The translations under genes and the position numbers were made by a program. Shown piece after piece: positions 10,932 through 22,820 of a DNA stretch of 64,000 nucleotides. Each line of letters begins with the position of its first letter. Within the stretch, counting starts at the first letter, position 1. Origin of the DNA: Coriaria nepalensis (lineage: Eukaryota > Streptophyta > Magnoliopsida > Cucurbitales > Coriariaceae); contig CP114486.1 of NCBI GenBank assembly GCA_027186245.1, positions 5,299,501 through 5,363,500 on the forward strand. The letters run 5' to 3'. Under the pieces are notes generated by a model. It did no database searches, was not told the DNA's origin, and saw only the letters and a program-made list of their open reading frames with translations.

Positions 10932-11249
10932 TTAACCTCCGTAGGAGAAGAAGAAGAAGCCAGACCCGTGACCAATACCATTATGTTCAGAAGTACCAAT
11001 ACTTTGCCACATTGAAGAAAGACTCCATTTGTCCACACTTGGTCTTCTAGCAAGAGTTGGAGAAGTTCCCCTTACCACATTAAGACTAAGCATCCCATTT
11101 TCACGATCATACTTAACTTTCCTACCTGCCCTCTTTTTTGCCTTATGCCAAAGCCTAATCTCATTGCCAATGCCCTCCTTGCCATTATCATGATCGCAAC
11201 CTTCATTATCGGGTTTGTTTTCATGGCGCGGTTGGAACTTACTCTCTAA
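10932..11249 (-). pseudogene. Unrecognised coding-like fragment
   Basis: An open frame of about 105 residues without an ATG, running from a TGA at 11250-11252 to a TAA at 10932. It is basic in the middle (LWHKAKKRAGRKVKYD), then SLNVVRGTSPTLARRPSVD, and ends GSGFFFFSYGG. The base composition is clearly less AT-rich than the neighbours. Just upstream on the same strand (about 11275-11380) another frame encodes NSLNFHGFWGGACLHSLHSH before a stop, suggesting one protein with a frameshift. I do not recognise the family. It could be a decayed gene or retrocopy, or an exon of a gene I cannot assemble. Confidence 0.4.
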
Positions 11250-11550
11250 TCAAGTCGAGCATATTATTAAACAGATCGTGGATGTGAGTGCAGAGAGTGC
11301 AAACAGGCCCCACCCCAGAAGCCGTGGAAGTTCAAGCTATTGGATGCAATGGAGGTTGCATTGATGCTTGAACACGAGCCTAAAGGAATTCAATATAAAA
11401 TTATTTACACTTAAAAATATAAAAATAAAAATAAAAGAGCACGGGACAGCCCCTTTTTAGACCCATGCATAAACGCGGTCTTGATTTTCCAAGCCCAACA
11501 TGGCCCCGATCGTGTTGAGTCAAGCCAAATTGCTAGCTCTACCTAGAGCC

Positions 11551-11966
11551 TAGAGATGTCAAAATGAGCTCCATGGCATTGGTAGGCACAAATATGGACA
11601 GGCCAACCCATTTTTGAAAAATAATGTTTGAGCCTAACCCGAAGCCCATTGAGCTTATCCTCGGGCTGGGCCGAGCCCAAAATGAGCCATGAGAAAAATT
11701 GTGGGAAGAGAGATATTTAAAAATTATTATAGGAAGATGGTAAAATAAAAAATGGAAAAAGTTTAAGAATTAAAATTATTTTAATAAAAATTGAAATTGA
11801 AAGGCACACCCATCCGCCCAAAAGCGGGGCCAGGTGGGACGGCGAGCCTGGATTCATGTCCAGGCCTAACCCCCATTTGTAGACGAGCCTAGGTCGACCT
11901 ATTTTAAGCAGGTCAGGCCAAAATTACAAGGTTGACCCAATAGCCCGACCATTTTGTAACCTCTGA
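11551..11966. mobile_element. Non-autonomous hAT-type element (MITE-like)
   Basis: About 416 bases with imperfect terminal inverted repeats: TAGAGATGTCAAAATG at the left, and the reverse complement of the right end reads TCAGAGGTTACAAAATG. Flanking octamers CTAGAGCC and CTATACCC match at six of eight places, as an aged 8-bp hAT target duplication would. Inside, GGGCTGGGCCGAGCCC-type sequence is typical of such plant elements. No coding capacity. Confidence 0.5.
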
Positions 11967-12343
11967 CTATACCCTCCATAAATACTTAGCGGACCTAAGT
12001 AACTATGTTTACAAATGTCATTGTAAATGGTATACTACGACACATACAAGAAAATGTACGTATGATCTCACTCTACATGTACACTTAATTGATAAGTTAT
12101 CAAATCTTGTAATCCATGTGCTAAAATCTCATTGATTTTCATTCAGAAAACGATGTACCATGGGTGATTGACAGTCCATTTGTTACTAAAAATAATTCTC
12201 TTTAAAGGGAAATAAAAGTAATCCCAGGAGGTGAACAAAAAACTTGAACTCCAATTTGCTCTACCTTTCTTACCAGAGTATTCCTTATAGTAGGGGCTAG
12301 GGTTGACCTTGTAGTAGAGAAACTCTGATACTTAAGTAATAAA

Positions 12344-13968
12344 TTATAGCATCGGCATGTCTAGTACTTGCAAGACATCCTTAAACTCGAACTCGCTCGT
12401 TTCTTTGTTGAACCGTTCAACCAGTTTGTACCGGACATCATTCAAATAAAAAGATTGAATAGTCTCCAAAAGGAATTGGGCCTCTGAATCCTCGAGCTTG
12501 CTTGTAAACACAATGTCTCCTCGGATAAGAACCAAGTCCTTGGTTTCTGCAAATTCTTTGTAATAGGTCAAGGTGAAGTAGGGAGCAGCTTGTGTTCCTC
12601 TCGCTTTGTAATCTTCAAGACCCGTGAAAATTATATGCGGCATCTGTACTGCATGAAATGTAATGAAATGAACCTTTGAGTGAGAATTCAAACACATTTT
12701 GGTATATAAGAGATGCTGTAATTCACATTGTTGATGAGTTGTTCAGATTCTTTGACACCTGTACTCGTAAGAAACGGGCGCACATATGGCTACAATTTGA
12801 GGCCCCCAGTTGGGTCTAAAACTCAGTTTGAGCACACAAAATTACTTTTCACGCCTTAAATGAGGGTGAACTATTTCAGTGACAAAAATAACTCACGTCA
12901 CAATAATTATCTTCACAAATAATTCATTTTCGGTTCAGCAGGCAAAGTTGAATTATCATAAAGCATTGATAAAGAAGAATTTGGAGAGATGTAGATATGG
13001 GTTTTAATAAGAGTTGATTCAAGGGAGGCCTTTAAATTTAGAGGGCAACAAACCTTGAGCAAACATTGTTGTATAACCACTTCCTTTCCACAATGGAATG
13101 ACAAAATACCGGCTGCAAGAACAGATAGATAAGAAAATGGAGAAAGAAGAAAATAAAAGATCAGTAGAAAAAAAAAAACTCATTAGACTAAGACCATAGT
13201 GTGTATAGATTACCAATCAGCTGCTCGATGGTCCAATAAGTAGTAAAGCTTTGCTTTCATGGATGCACCAATGTGACCTCTTCCCAAGTGATACTGATTG
13301 ATAAATACATACATGAAGGAAAAACAGGAGAGAGAAAAATCACATTAGAATCTGCAATAGAGCTGGATATAACAAGGAAAAGATAACCTATGGAAATCAT
13401 TTTGGACTTCTTTTCCCCCCTTAAATTATCATTTGTACCAGTACAACAATTTGGTTCATTTTGGTCCCAAGTTTGAAACTTCAGTTAGGTCTAAACTCAA
13501 TTTGAGCCGAAATCAAAACTCCTATCAGTCCAAAACTCTAGGTCACCCCACAATCAACTAAAACCACAGTTTCCACAAACTCCAGTTAACTGATTGCTAG
13601 AAATTTTAATGAAAAATCAGAAGAAAAACAGGGTTTTTTTTTAAAGAAATTACATCATCCCATATCGAAGCGAGATCCTCCGGCGAGCGGTCCCGCGCCC
13701 TCTCAAAATCGATGATAGAATCCAACGGTTTCGGCTTCAACGGGTTGAATCCAGTGGCGAATCTGGAGGTCCTATAGAAACCAAGCGAACTCCATTTCAG
13801 AAGATCATGCGGAATGGCTGCTCTGTCTTGCAGCTTTTGAAGATTCCGATTCCGGCAGATTGTAGTGAAAGTGTGCTTTGGAGCGAGAAATGCAGGCGAA
13901 GAATCTTTTGACAGGATTTTTGCTAAAGAGATCGTCAACCGTGCGACCCTTGACGATAAATTTCGCAT
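12344..13968 (-). CDS. ATP11: ATP11-family mitochondrial F1-ATPase assembly factor
   Basis: Four exons, 13654-13968, 13214-13293, 13054-13112 and 12344-12648, encode 252 residues with GT-AG introns. The family (ATP11/ATPAF1) binds free F1 beta subunits so that alpha can join during ATP synthase assembly in the mitochondrial matrix. The first 45 or so residues are rich in Arg, Ser and Leu with few acids, as in a mitochondrial presequence. The core follows: YHLGRGHIGASMKAKLYYLL, RYFVIPLWKGSGYTTMFAQ and PHIIFTGLEDYKARG. I chose the ATG at 13968; an in-frame extension to 14064 begins only with TTG. The peroxidase downstream is also its neighbour in Arabidopsis (from memory). Confidence 0.92.
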
Positions 13969-14210
13969 GGTACGAAGGTGAAAATAAAAGAAGGAATGAC
14001 TTGATGAATTTTCGAGCTTAAGTTTCTTCAGAGCTATGGCGATTGTTGTAAGGAATTCTATCAAACAGTTGGAGTGCCAAAAAAAGATTGTCGAGCAAAT
14101 ACACTAGCGGCAAAAGCCGAAAGGCTTGGGTCGTATCGTCATCATGAGCCTTCTAATTTTGGGCCTGGATAAGTAGAACTGTAGGCTTCTCAATTTCCTT
14201 TCTGTCTTTT

Positions 14211-14520
14211 CAGGGCTTGTTTGGTTGTAGAGAAATGGGAGGAAATGAAAAGAAAATAACTATTTCCCACGTTTGGTTAGGTTTAAGAAAATAACTATTT
14301 CATCTATCGAGAGTTTTATTACATGAATCGCGGTTTACAAATATAATCTAATAAGCGGATAAATTTTTTAAATAAAAATACTCTCATAAATATATACAAA
14401 TATTTTTGATTGGATCCGATTTAGAAATATTTCATAGATCAAGTTTATAGCAGAATTTTTCTCATTTACTCTCCACAAAGAAAAGGAAAGAGAAAGATCT
14501 TTCAACCAAACATGCTCTTA
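14211..14520. mobile_element. Candidate 310-bp MITE
   Basis: The left end CAGGGCTTGTTTGGTTG and the reverse complement of the right end TAAGAGCATGTTTGGTTG form a terminal inverted repeat (about 13 of 15 in the core). The interior is non-coding. I could not see a convincing target-site duplication, so the superfamily is open. Confidence 0.4.
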
Positions 14521-15880
14521 GAATCCAAACCTCTAAAACTAACGCACTTAACAAACATTATCATGCCCATGGACACAAGTCTAATCTTCATTGCCGCGCA
14601 AGTTTGTAACTTAATGCAATAACGTTTAATGCTTGAGTGGTTATATGTCAAAGGAGTTAGCTACAAAGAATTTCAGATTCACAAAGGTTTAAAAGAAGTG
14701 TCTTGCAAGTGGATTCCCACAACTATAAACAAACTTGTAGTGATTTGGGTCCTTCTAAAAAGGTACATAAAAAAATCCATTGGAAATAGAATGAGGCAGG
14801 AGGGGGAACATGCAAGAATGGTCCAGAGCTTTTTACTGAGCAAAGCCTGCAATGTCTAAAAAGCTCTCTTCTTCTTCCACTTTCTCTATAGGCATGCGCT
14901 TAACAGGAAGAAAAAAAACAAAAAAAAATAGTACATGAACAAAGTTTTCTGGGTTCGTGTTTTTATGCAAAAATATTGAAGGTGGATCCAAGAAGTGCGA
15001 TAATTTCAGGGTTATTTGTTATTTATTATTAGTTATGATAAGTATAGGCTACCTCGTTTGCACATGCCATTCATGATTCAACATTAATGAAGTCATGCAA
15101 TATCATAAGTGGATGGCTAGTGCCTAGTGGGGTTTTGTCTATCTTTGCAATCAATGCCTTATCCATTCAATCGGAGAAATTGTAACTTTCTTTTTTGTTT
15201 GCAATAAACATCATGTATTACAATTAGAAAGAAAACGTATATGATCTTTTTGTGCCATTTCTATCGCTATAACGAACTTAATATTTAAGATGATTATTCA
15301 TACAAGTACTAGAAGAACAAATACAATCATAAGATACTAAAATAGAGATATAAATTTGACGATAATCCAAATCGAAAATGAAAGTTTGGGACACATTCTC
15401 TTTTTAAATTGAAAAATAATTAAATTCGCAATAAAATTCACTAATCTCTTAATTTTTCGAAAAAAAAAAACCCATGTACAAATTAATCTCTTCTAACACC
15501 AAATCAATCCTCTAATTTGAAGATGAATCAAAAGAAATGAAACAATCAACTAGCTCTTACAATCACCTTCAATAGTGACCATCCTCTTTAAGTCTAAATA
15601 TCAGCGAGAGGAGTAGAAGGGAGAAGAAATGAGAAATATTGAGCAAAACACATGCAGATCTAATCTCTACAGAGATATGGTCCCTAATATGTATATACTA
15701 TATAGTCATCAACCTAACACACTCTTTTCATATTTTAAATAAACTAATTTGTGACTTAATCCTTAAAATCAATGCAATTACACATTTAAGTCCATTTCTC
15801 TTTCAGATCACATGCTAAGTTTAGTGAAACCTCTCTCCTCTCTCTCTCTCTAATCAAAGGTTGCTCAAACAGTGTGCCAT
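14521..15880. other. Intergenic and peroxidase promoter region
   Basis: No gene supported. A CT-rich tract (about 15833-15851) lies about 30 bases before the peroxidase TATA box; CT tracts are common near plant core promoters. An open frame at 14629-14859 has no recognisable domain. Confidence 0.5.
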
Positions 15881-15887
15881 TATAAAG
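15881..15887 (+). promoter_or_regulatory. TATA box of the peroxidase gene
   Basis: TATAAAG about 165 bases before the start codon, following a CT-rich tract. Expected transcription start is near 15915. Confidence 0.5.
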
Positions 15888-16052
15888 TGCTTCACGGGTC
15901 AATGATTCTCTCTTTTAGCTCAATATATGCAATCTCTGCTTCCCTTGCAAAACATTTTAAACCCCTTTCTTTACCTGTTTGGCTTTTCCTTTTTTTTTTT
16001 TTCCCCATAATCTTCTGATCCAACCGTTCACCCTTTTTGTCCTCACTCCACC

Positions 16053-17970
16053 ATGGTCTCTTCTTTTCCTCCATTTCTACCTCTTTGTTTCTTCACCCTC
16101 CTGTTCTTCATCTACACATCAAAATCCTCAGCGAAGCCCCTCTCGTTTGATTACTACTCAAAAACTTGCCCACAAGTAGAACAGCTTGTGGGGTCCATCA
16201 CTTCCCAGCAGTTCAAACAAGCCCCTGTTTCTGGTCCTGCCACAATTCGCCTCTTCTTCCACGACTGCTTTGTTGAAGTATGAATTTATAAAATCCAAAT
16301 TACTAAATTTAAACCCACATTGTTGATTCTCGTCATAATCTGATTTGCTGACATGTTGTTGTTTGATTGCTTTTCATAATGACGAAGGGCTGTGATGCAT
16401 CTATACTGATATCATCGAAGGCAGGGAGTAAAGTTCAAGCAGAGAGAGATGCAGAAGATAACAAGGACTTGAGGGAAGAAGGATTTCAGACAGTGAAAAA
16501 TGCTAAGGCTTTGTTGGAGAGCAAGTGTCCTGGCATTGTTTCTTGTGCTGACATCCTTGCTATTGCCGCTAGAGATTATGTTCATTTGGCAAGATTTCTT
16601 TTCTTTTTCTTTTACCAATTATTATTATTTTGATCATTATTGGCTCCTTTATGCACACATAACGTTTTTTTTTTTTTTTTTTTTTTTAAATATATTTTTA
16701 ATCGAAGAAAATGACAAAGAGGGGAAGGATTTTTTTTTTTTCCTTCTTCCTGGGGATTAATTTTGGTTTGCTGTTTTCCAAAAATTTTGGGTTAGATTGG
16801 ATTGATGTTCCAAAGTAGAGATATTGGAAGCATAGTATTTTTTGGTTGTTTCTACTAAACAAGTTGAGTCAGTGTTAGAGGAGGAGCAGTTCACATTTCC
16901 ATGTGCTTATTTTTGTCTTCATTGTTTCCTACAAGTATTATTGTGTGATGTTCTCATTTTGTCCTATTATTTATCTTGCAAAATGTTTATTTATTATGGT
17001 GCTCATAATTATGAACATCAACTTTATATTATAAATATAATATAATATTATATATTAATGTAAATATTTATGATCTTAATAGGTTAGGTTTTAGCACTTA
17101 CTGTAAAAAGATTCCTCTCTTTTTCTGTCCCCTAAAATGAATAATTTACAACTCAATGAATAGTGAAATAGAATTAGGGAATCTGTGTAGTCTTATGTAG
17201 TACATATATCTTCTCACATAAAAAAAACAGGCCTTTCTTTTACCATGTGAACATGGGCCTTTGTCTTTGGGTCAATTTTGGCCCAATTTCTAGTTATGTA
17301 TCAATTTCTAGAGCAAGATTACTGTATGTATTTTGTTTTCTCATACCAAATAAATCTTTTTCTACAAATGATGTGTTGTGTAAAATAGGCAGGGGGACCT
17401 TTTTACCAAGTAAATAAAGGAAGGTGGGATGGCAAGATATCAATGGCATCAAGAGTGGCTTCAAATCTTCCGAGAGCAAATTCAACCATTGACCAGCTCC
17501 TCAATCTCTTCAATTCTAAAGGGTTGACCCCAAACGACCTCGTGGCCCTCTCGGGTGCACACACGATCGGTTTCTCGCATTGCAAGCACTTCATTTCCCG
17601 GCTCTATAACCACAAGGGCACGGGAAAAGCAGACCCCTCTATTGATCCAAGGTTGTTAAAGGAACTCAAAATGTCATGTCCATACCATGGTGGGAACACA
17701 GATATTGTCGCACCATTTGATGTTACTACTCCATTTTTGTTTGATCATGCTTATTATGCCAATTTGGAAGCTAAATTGGGTCTCTTGGGTACAGATCAAG
17801 GCCTATATTTGGACCCACGGACTAAGCCTTTTGTTCAAGGTTTGGGTAATGATAAGAAGAAATTTTTTCAGGCTTTTGCTAATGCAATGGAGAAAATGGG
17901 AACTATTGGTGTTAAAAAGGGAAGAAAGCATGGGGAGAAAAGGGTAGATTGTAGTATGCACATGAGTTGA
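16053..17970 (+). CDS. PER19: Class III peroxidase, PER19 type
   Basis: Exons 16053-16277, 16388-16588 and 17389-17970 give 335 residues. A hydrophobic signal peptide of about 27 residues is followed by the mature start around KPLSFDYYSKTCP. Distal site RLFFHDCF and proximal haem-ligand site LSGAHTIGFSHC are intact, as are all eight disulfide cysteines, so a secreted haem peroxidase using H2O2 on cell-wall phenolics is expected. The wording (GSITSQQFKQAPVSGPATIR, HLAGGPFYQVNKGRWDG) resembles Arabidopsis PER19. Intron 2 has no GT donor: TTG|GCAAGA to TAG|GCAGGG keeps HLAGGP in frame, so it is a GC-AG intron. Substrate is unknown. Confidence 0.94.
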
Positions 17971-18889
17971 TACCTTCTCCATTTATGGATGTTTGATGCA
18001 TGATTTTAGATGCTTCTGTTTGGAATTTTGTCCGAGATTAGTTTTTCCCCCCCTTAATTTCTTTAGAGTCCAAAGTTTAATTGATTTGTATTTTTTTTAT
18101 TCAATATACGGTATTAGACACCCTAAATTGATCAAAAGTAGTGACCGACTAGTTGGACCAATGTTATTTGGTTACGGTTAGTACGTGGTGTCAATTTACG
18201 ACCATTAACTATTTTGGGATTAAAATTTGATAAAATTTTAAGAAATAATCTCCCCTGTAAAACTTATTTAAAAATATAGACTCGCTTAACAAAATTTCGT
18301 CCTTTTTTTAAATGAAATTTTTTTAATGGCTCTAATATCTCATTTGAAAAAGAAACTCACCCTTCTCCTCCTTCATTCTTCATCCCCTTGAAATTCATGG
18401 CGTCCTCGAAATCTCTCTCTATGCATCTTTCACTCTCACAACTCAATACGAGATAATCATTAACCGTTCAGTTTAGACCTCACCTTTGCACCACAGTCGC
18501 CGACCACAACTAGCTAGAATAAGCAAACTAGATTTTGATGACTTGACTAAAACATAGTTACTCTATAAATTTACCTCAAAGTTAGGTATTGAGAGTTACA
18601 AAAATATCAAATTATATCTATTTCTTTGTAAGTCTAGTCTTCTTTTATTTTTATGTTCTCTCCTCATTTTTCTTCTTCTTCTTCATGTCTAGGCTAATTG
18701 GTCTAGATCTTAGTGTAGGCAAGTTGGTCTAGATTTTAGTCTGAGATTTCATTAAAAGATTTCGGTACGAGATTTTAGTTCAGAATTTTCAGACTTAGAT
18801 ATAAGGGTAAATTAAGAAAATATTTTATGGAAAAGGATTCAAGTGTTAAAGCAATAATCGAGAAAATATTAAGACTCTAAAACATGGAA
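17971..18889. other. Peroxidase 3' region and intergenic DNA
   Basis: No gene recognised. Short diverged repeats of GGTCTAGATTTTAGT and GAGATTT near 18700-18790. Confidence 0.5.
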
Positions 18890-21060
18890 GAAAACACTAC
18901 CTTAGGGAAGAGCCCTCGGTTCATCTCGAGAGACAATGCTTAAATGGTCGGCATCTATAGGGGGATCAACATAGATTAGACCATAGCGGGTCAGGCGATT
19001 TATGGTCAGTACGGCCCTAAAATTCCTCTCATCCTCAGCTTATTCATTATGGCTTCCCACGCCAGTTCGTCCATCTCAGAGAGTAGAATCTTCGTCCTAG
19101 GGGTTCATTTTTCCTGGTACTCTGTGCAAAGGGTGTAGCAGCAGGCAGGATGTTGCCAATTCTCAGTCAAGACCAACCATTTCTCCTTTCAAAACTTGTT
19201 GGCTTGGGGGAGCCTAGTTGTATGCTTGCCTTTCTCCAGCATCAGGTTGTACCACCCTTGATTGCTCCGGCTCAGGCTGACCAGGGAGAGAAAAAAGCTT
19301 GTCCGGGGCGCATGGCCAGTCTCATCGAAGTATAGTACAAATAACCCAAGCAGGGTTCTCCATGCATTTGGTACTAACTGACCAGACGAAAGTTGCCACA
19401 TGTTCAATAAAGACTGGAAGAAAGGATGAAGAGGCACTCGGAAACCCTAGGAGAACATATCCATGTAGACAGTTGTCTCCATGGACCCATCATCGCTCAC
19501 TGAGAATATTCGTTCATGCTCCTTAGGTACACATATGTCAATGCAGGGGAGAGGTTATATTTTGTAAGGATGTGGAAGTGGTCATCCTTGTTGAACATCA
19601 AGATGATTTCTCTATAATGATTAGACCGAGGCCGAGCCGCTCCCTTGATCTTTTTTCTCTAGGCATATCGCTCTCAAAGGTACCTGATTATAAGAAGGAG
19701 AATGGGTCAGTCTCAAGTCGGAGATTCATAATGGATGAAGACCTAGTCTAAAGAACTGAAGATGATCCAGCGGTCAATCAATATGGTGAAAGATCGCCTG
19801 TGTTGGGAAACTCTGAGGAGTAGGATGATTGAATATGACCCTAATGTATGTTAGTAATGTGAAAATTGCCCAAGTGTTAGAAGTCAAAGGAAGCTGACCA
19901 AAGTTCTATGCGTCAGAAAAAGGCAAACACCTATGAAGTTAGTTCCTAAGTCTATTTCCAATCAAAATTTGCTCTTTCAAAGAAAAATTAAGGTGGGAAA
20001 AGATTTATATGAAGAACATTTATGGAAAATGAAGAATTGTTGAAGAAAACTAGAAAAGGTGTAGAAAAAGAAGAAAATGCAGAAGGAAGAGAAAACTTTC
20101 TTGCTCTGTCAAACATGATTAGTTGAGCAGTTGATGCAAATGGTGGTTTGCAGTGGTGGAAGCAACGGTGAGAGGTAACAAATTTCAAGAAAAATTGGGA
20201 GAGTGGGAGAGAATGTTGGGAGTTGAGAGAGTATGAAAGCTCAGAAGGAATCGATGATGGCGGAAGAGCGTTTATAGAAGAGAAGAGGGAAGGGGAAGAG
20301 ATACGACGATTGCATATGGCAACTGGCATGTGACATTCGTCATAGCCCTATAGGTTGTCACGGATAACGACAAGTGCAAATCAAGGGGTATTTAAGACGC
20401 GGTGTGCGTCCTTTCACATCCTTCAGTACAGATGGGCATCGATAGAAAGCGTAGGAGTTTGTTAGTCAAAATAAATGTTAGAATACTATGTAACCCATAG
20501 ATAATGTGGTTGTTTGCCAATGGGTTAACTATTATGCCAGATTCTGGGATAGCCTCAGTCACGCATCCTAAAAAACTGAGGCTAGGCAGAGTCGGCAGAG
20601 CATTTGGAAATAGAGTGTCGATGGGAGATGATAATTGAGGCTGATGTACAAGAAGATTGAGATGGCATTAGTCAACCTAATAAGAGCTGAACGAGATGAG
20701 AAGACTCAAGACAATGCTGAGGCTAAGTCAAGTATTTCCTCACTCAGCTTAGATGTTGGCATGGGGACGCCAAATGAGTGGATATATATGGAAAGTAATC
20801 GACACTTGAGTGCAGACCATGTCCTTAGCGTGTCAAACATGAGTGGCGCTACTATGCGTTGAGGTGCTCCGAAAGATGTCAGACTAGGGCAACGCCTTTA
20901 TATGTAGAGATACATGTGAGTAAGGAGCAGATCCTTATTGTGTCAGATTGTGAAGGCGTTGATACCTATCATGAAGCAGTGAATGATCAAAAACTTGAGT
21001 AATGAGAATGCGACATGTGTAAAGTTGTCTAGTGTTTCCCAACCTAAATCAGGTATAAAA
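18890..21060 (-). mobile_element. Degenerate Gypsy-type element region
   Basis: A block with more G+C than its AT-rich surroundings and a minus-strand gag relic in its left part. The remainder, up to about 21060, would be the leader and LTR side, but I cannot define LTR ends, primer-binding site or target duplication. No protease, reverse transcriptase or integrase frames were found, so it is a truncated copy. Confidence 0.5.
19006..19520 (-). pseudogene. Gypsy gag-like fragment (Transposase_28-type N-terminal domain)
   Basis: Minus-strand frame with GFRVPLHPFFQSLLNMWQ and QLVPNAWRTLLGLFVLYF, then NQGWYNLM: the pattern of the plant Gypsy gag domain filed as PF04195 (family assignment from memory). 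Stops occur just before GFRVPLHPF and twice later (near 19190 and 19090), so it is dead. The longest clean piece is 19189-19437, which opens with GTG rather than ATG. Confidence 0.7.
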
Positions 21061-22275
21061 ACCAAATGACTTAATAATAAATGATAATTTTCTATTACTC
21101 ATAATTTTGTTAATCTTGAACCAAATGACCTCAAACTTGTTTGAGCATATTTCAATTGATCTATACTAATTCACTTTTTGGAAGTAAACTCTAAAATACT
21201 TCCATCACAAAAAGTCAACTTATGAATTGTGCAATCTCAAAGGTGAACAGCTTCACATTTCTAACATAGAAGCCTATGCAATTTCAAAAGAGCTCACATA
21301 AGAGTTTGGACCTTCTAAAAGCTTCACAACCAAAAGCTACCAAAAAGGCAACATTGCTTTTGGCAACTCATTTCTGGTGGTTGGGGCTAAAAGCCTGATT
21401 TCTTTTCACTAGTCATGTTAATTTCGATTAGTCTGATGTCTTGAGTAATGTAATCATAGTTTTAAGTTAGATTTCTCAATTTTTTTGTCAACTCATGTAT
21501 TGATCTCTATCTTGCATAGAAATTCAAACATTTAACTTGCATTTTGCAATAAAGCAGTTATACTGCATCATTGCTTTCAAAGCTCGTTCATTATTCATTT
21601 AAGTTTTACATGGAATTACGGTTGATTTCTTGAGGGACCTAATCATCTCACTTGCTTCACTAAAAAATCAAACACTTAAAATTTGCTCACTTACCCAAAA
21701 ATTAAAAAATATCAAATCCAAACATAGTGAGCTTACCCTTAACCCCCGATATTCAGTGGGAAAGAGTTGTTGGAGTTATATGTATAAATAGAAAAATAAT
21801 GAACGGTATATGCAGATATAATGAAGCAAAAGTAATATAGTAAATAGAATTAAAAACTGTAAACAGTAGTAAAATAGGAAAATTAGAACCATAATATGTA
21901 AAACAAAAAACATACTAGAACAAGATAATAAAGTATTAAACGGATCATTAAAAAAAAAACAAATGATTAGAAAATTAAAAACAGTGTGATAAGAAACTGA
22001 TAATCAAATTGAAGCATGTTATGTAACAATTTCTTTAAAACAGATTATCTTCTTCTCATCGGTGCAGAAGGTGAAACGACATTTGTCTTCTAGAATATAA
22101 TGAAGATGAACAATAGCGGCGCACTATCGATACTATTTTGGAGAACTCAAACTTAGTTCGAGTTCTATCAGATTGGAAACTTAGAATTCTAAAGGGAATG
22201 AAAAAAAACAGAGATACTTTATTTTTTAAGTGTGTTTCCAAATAGAAAGAAGCTATTCATGATCTACTTCCCACT
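21061..22275. other. Intergenic with one dispersed repeat
   Basis: Contains the repeat at 21495-21640. Otherwise AT-rich without a recognised gene. Confidence 0.5.
21495..21640 (+). repeat. Dispersed repeat, left copy (pair with 26383-26530)
   Basis: About 145 bases matching 26383-26530 in the same orientation at roughly 80-85% by eye, sharing TTGATCTCTAT, TTTAACTTGCATTT and CATTTAAGTTTTA. The right copy is followed by a Copia gag relic, so the repeat may be Copia leader sequence. The two copies bracket the terpene synthase gene. Confidence 0.75.
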
Positions 22276-22820
22276 ATTAAGATGTCTCAAGCGAAGCCGA
22301 TTTCCAACCCCATGTCCAACGGAAATAGTCTTACTCTCTTTGATGGAGACACATTTGATGATCTCACTCTCTACCGTGTCACAGTTGGTGCCTTTTAATA
22401 TGTCCTCCTAACACAACCCGATCTATTATTGATCATCAATGAAGTATGCAAGTCTATGCATCGGGAAACCATCAACCATCGGGTTGTGGTTAAACGAATA
22501 CTACATTATTTGAATGGTAATCCACATCTCGGTCTTCACATTCAGCTTAGTTCATCCATCGACCTCAACATTTTTACGCGTACTAATTGGCTAGCTATCC
22601 AAATGTCGAGGCTCCACAACTGGGTACTTGATAACTCTTGGGCCCAATTTAATATCTTGGAGCTCTCACAAACAATATATCATCGCTCGCTCAAACACCG
22701 AGACCAAATATCGTGCACTAACAAATTCAACAGTCAAAATTCTTTGGTTACATAATCTCCTCTCCAAACTTGGTCTCTCGACAACCACCAACACTACAAC
22801 ATTGGCGCTAATACTATAAA
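22276..22820 (+). pseudogene. Copia reverse transcriptase end/RNase H fragment
   Basis: Frames covering NGNSLTLFDGDTFDD, LYRVTVGAF (then an in-frame TAA), VVVKRILHYLNGNPHLGLHI, LGPNLISWSS, ARSNTETKYRALTNS and LLSKLGL match the last part of Copia reverse transcriptase and its RNase H. A frameshift near 22630 and a stop in the VGAFQY region show decay. No LTRs identified. Confidence 0.85.

Noticed and set aside
13968..14064. Longer N terminus for ATP11
   Set aside because: The extension starts with TTG; the ATG at 13968 gives a plausible mitochondrial presequence.
14629..14859. Possible small gene of 76 residues
   Set aside because: No recognisable domain, AT-rich, and no promoter or splice context.
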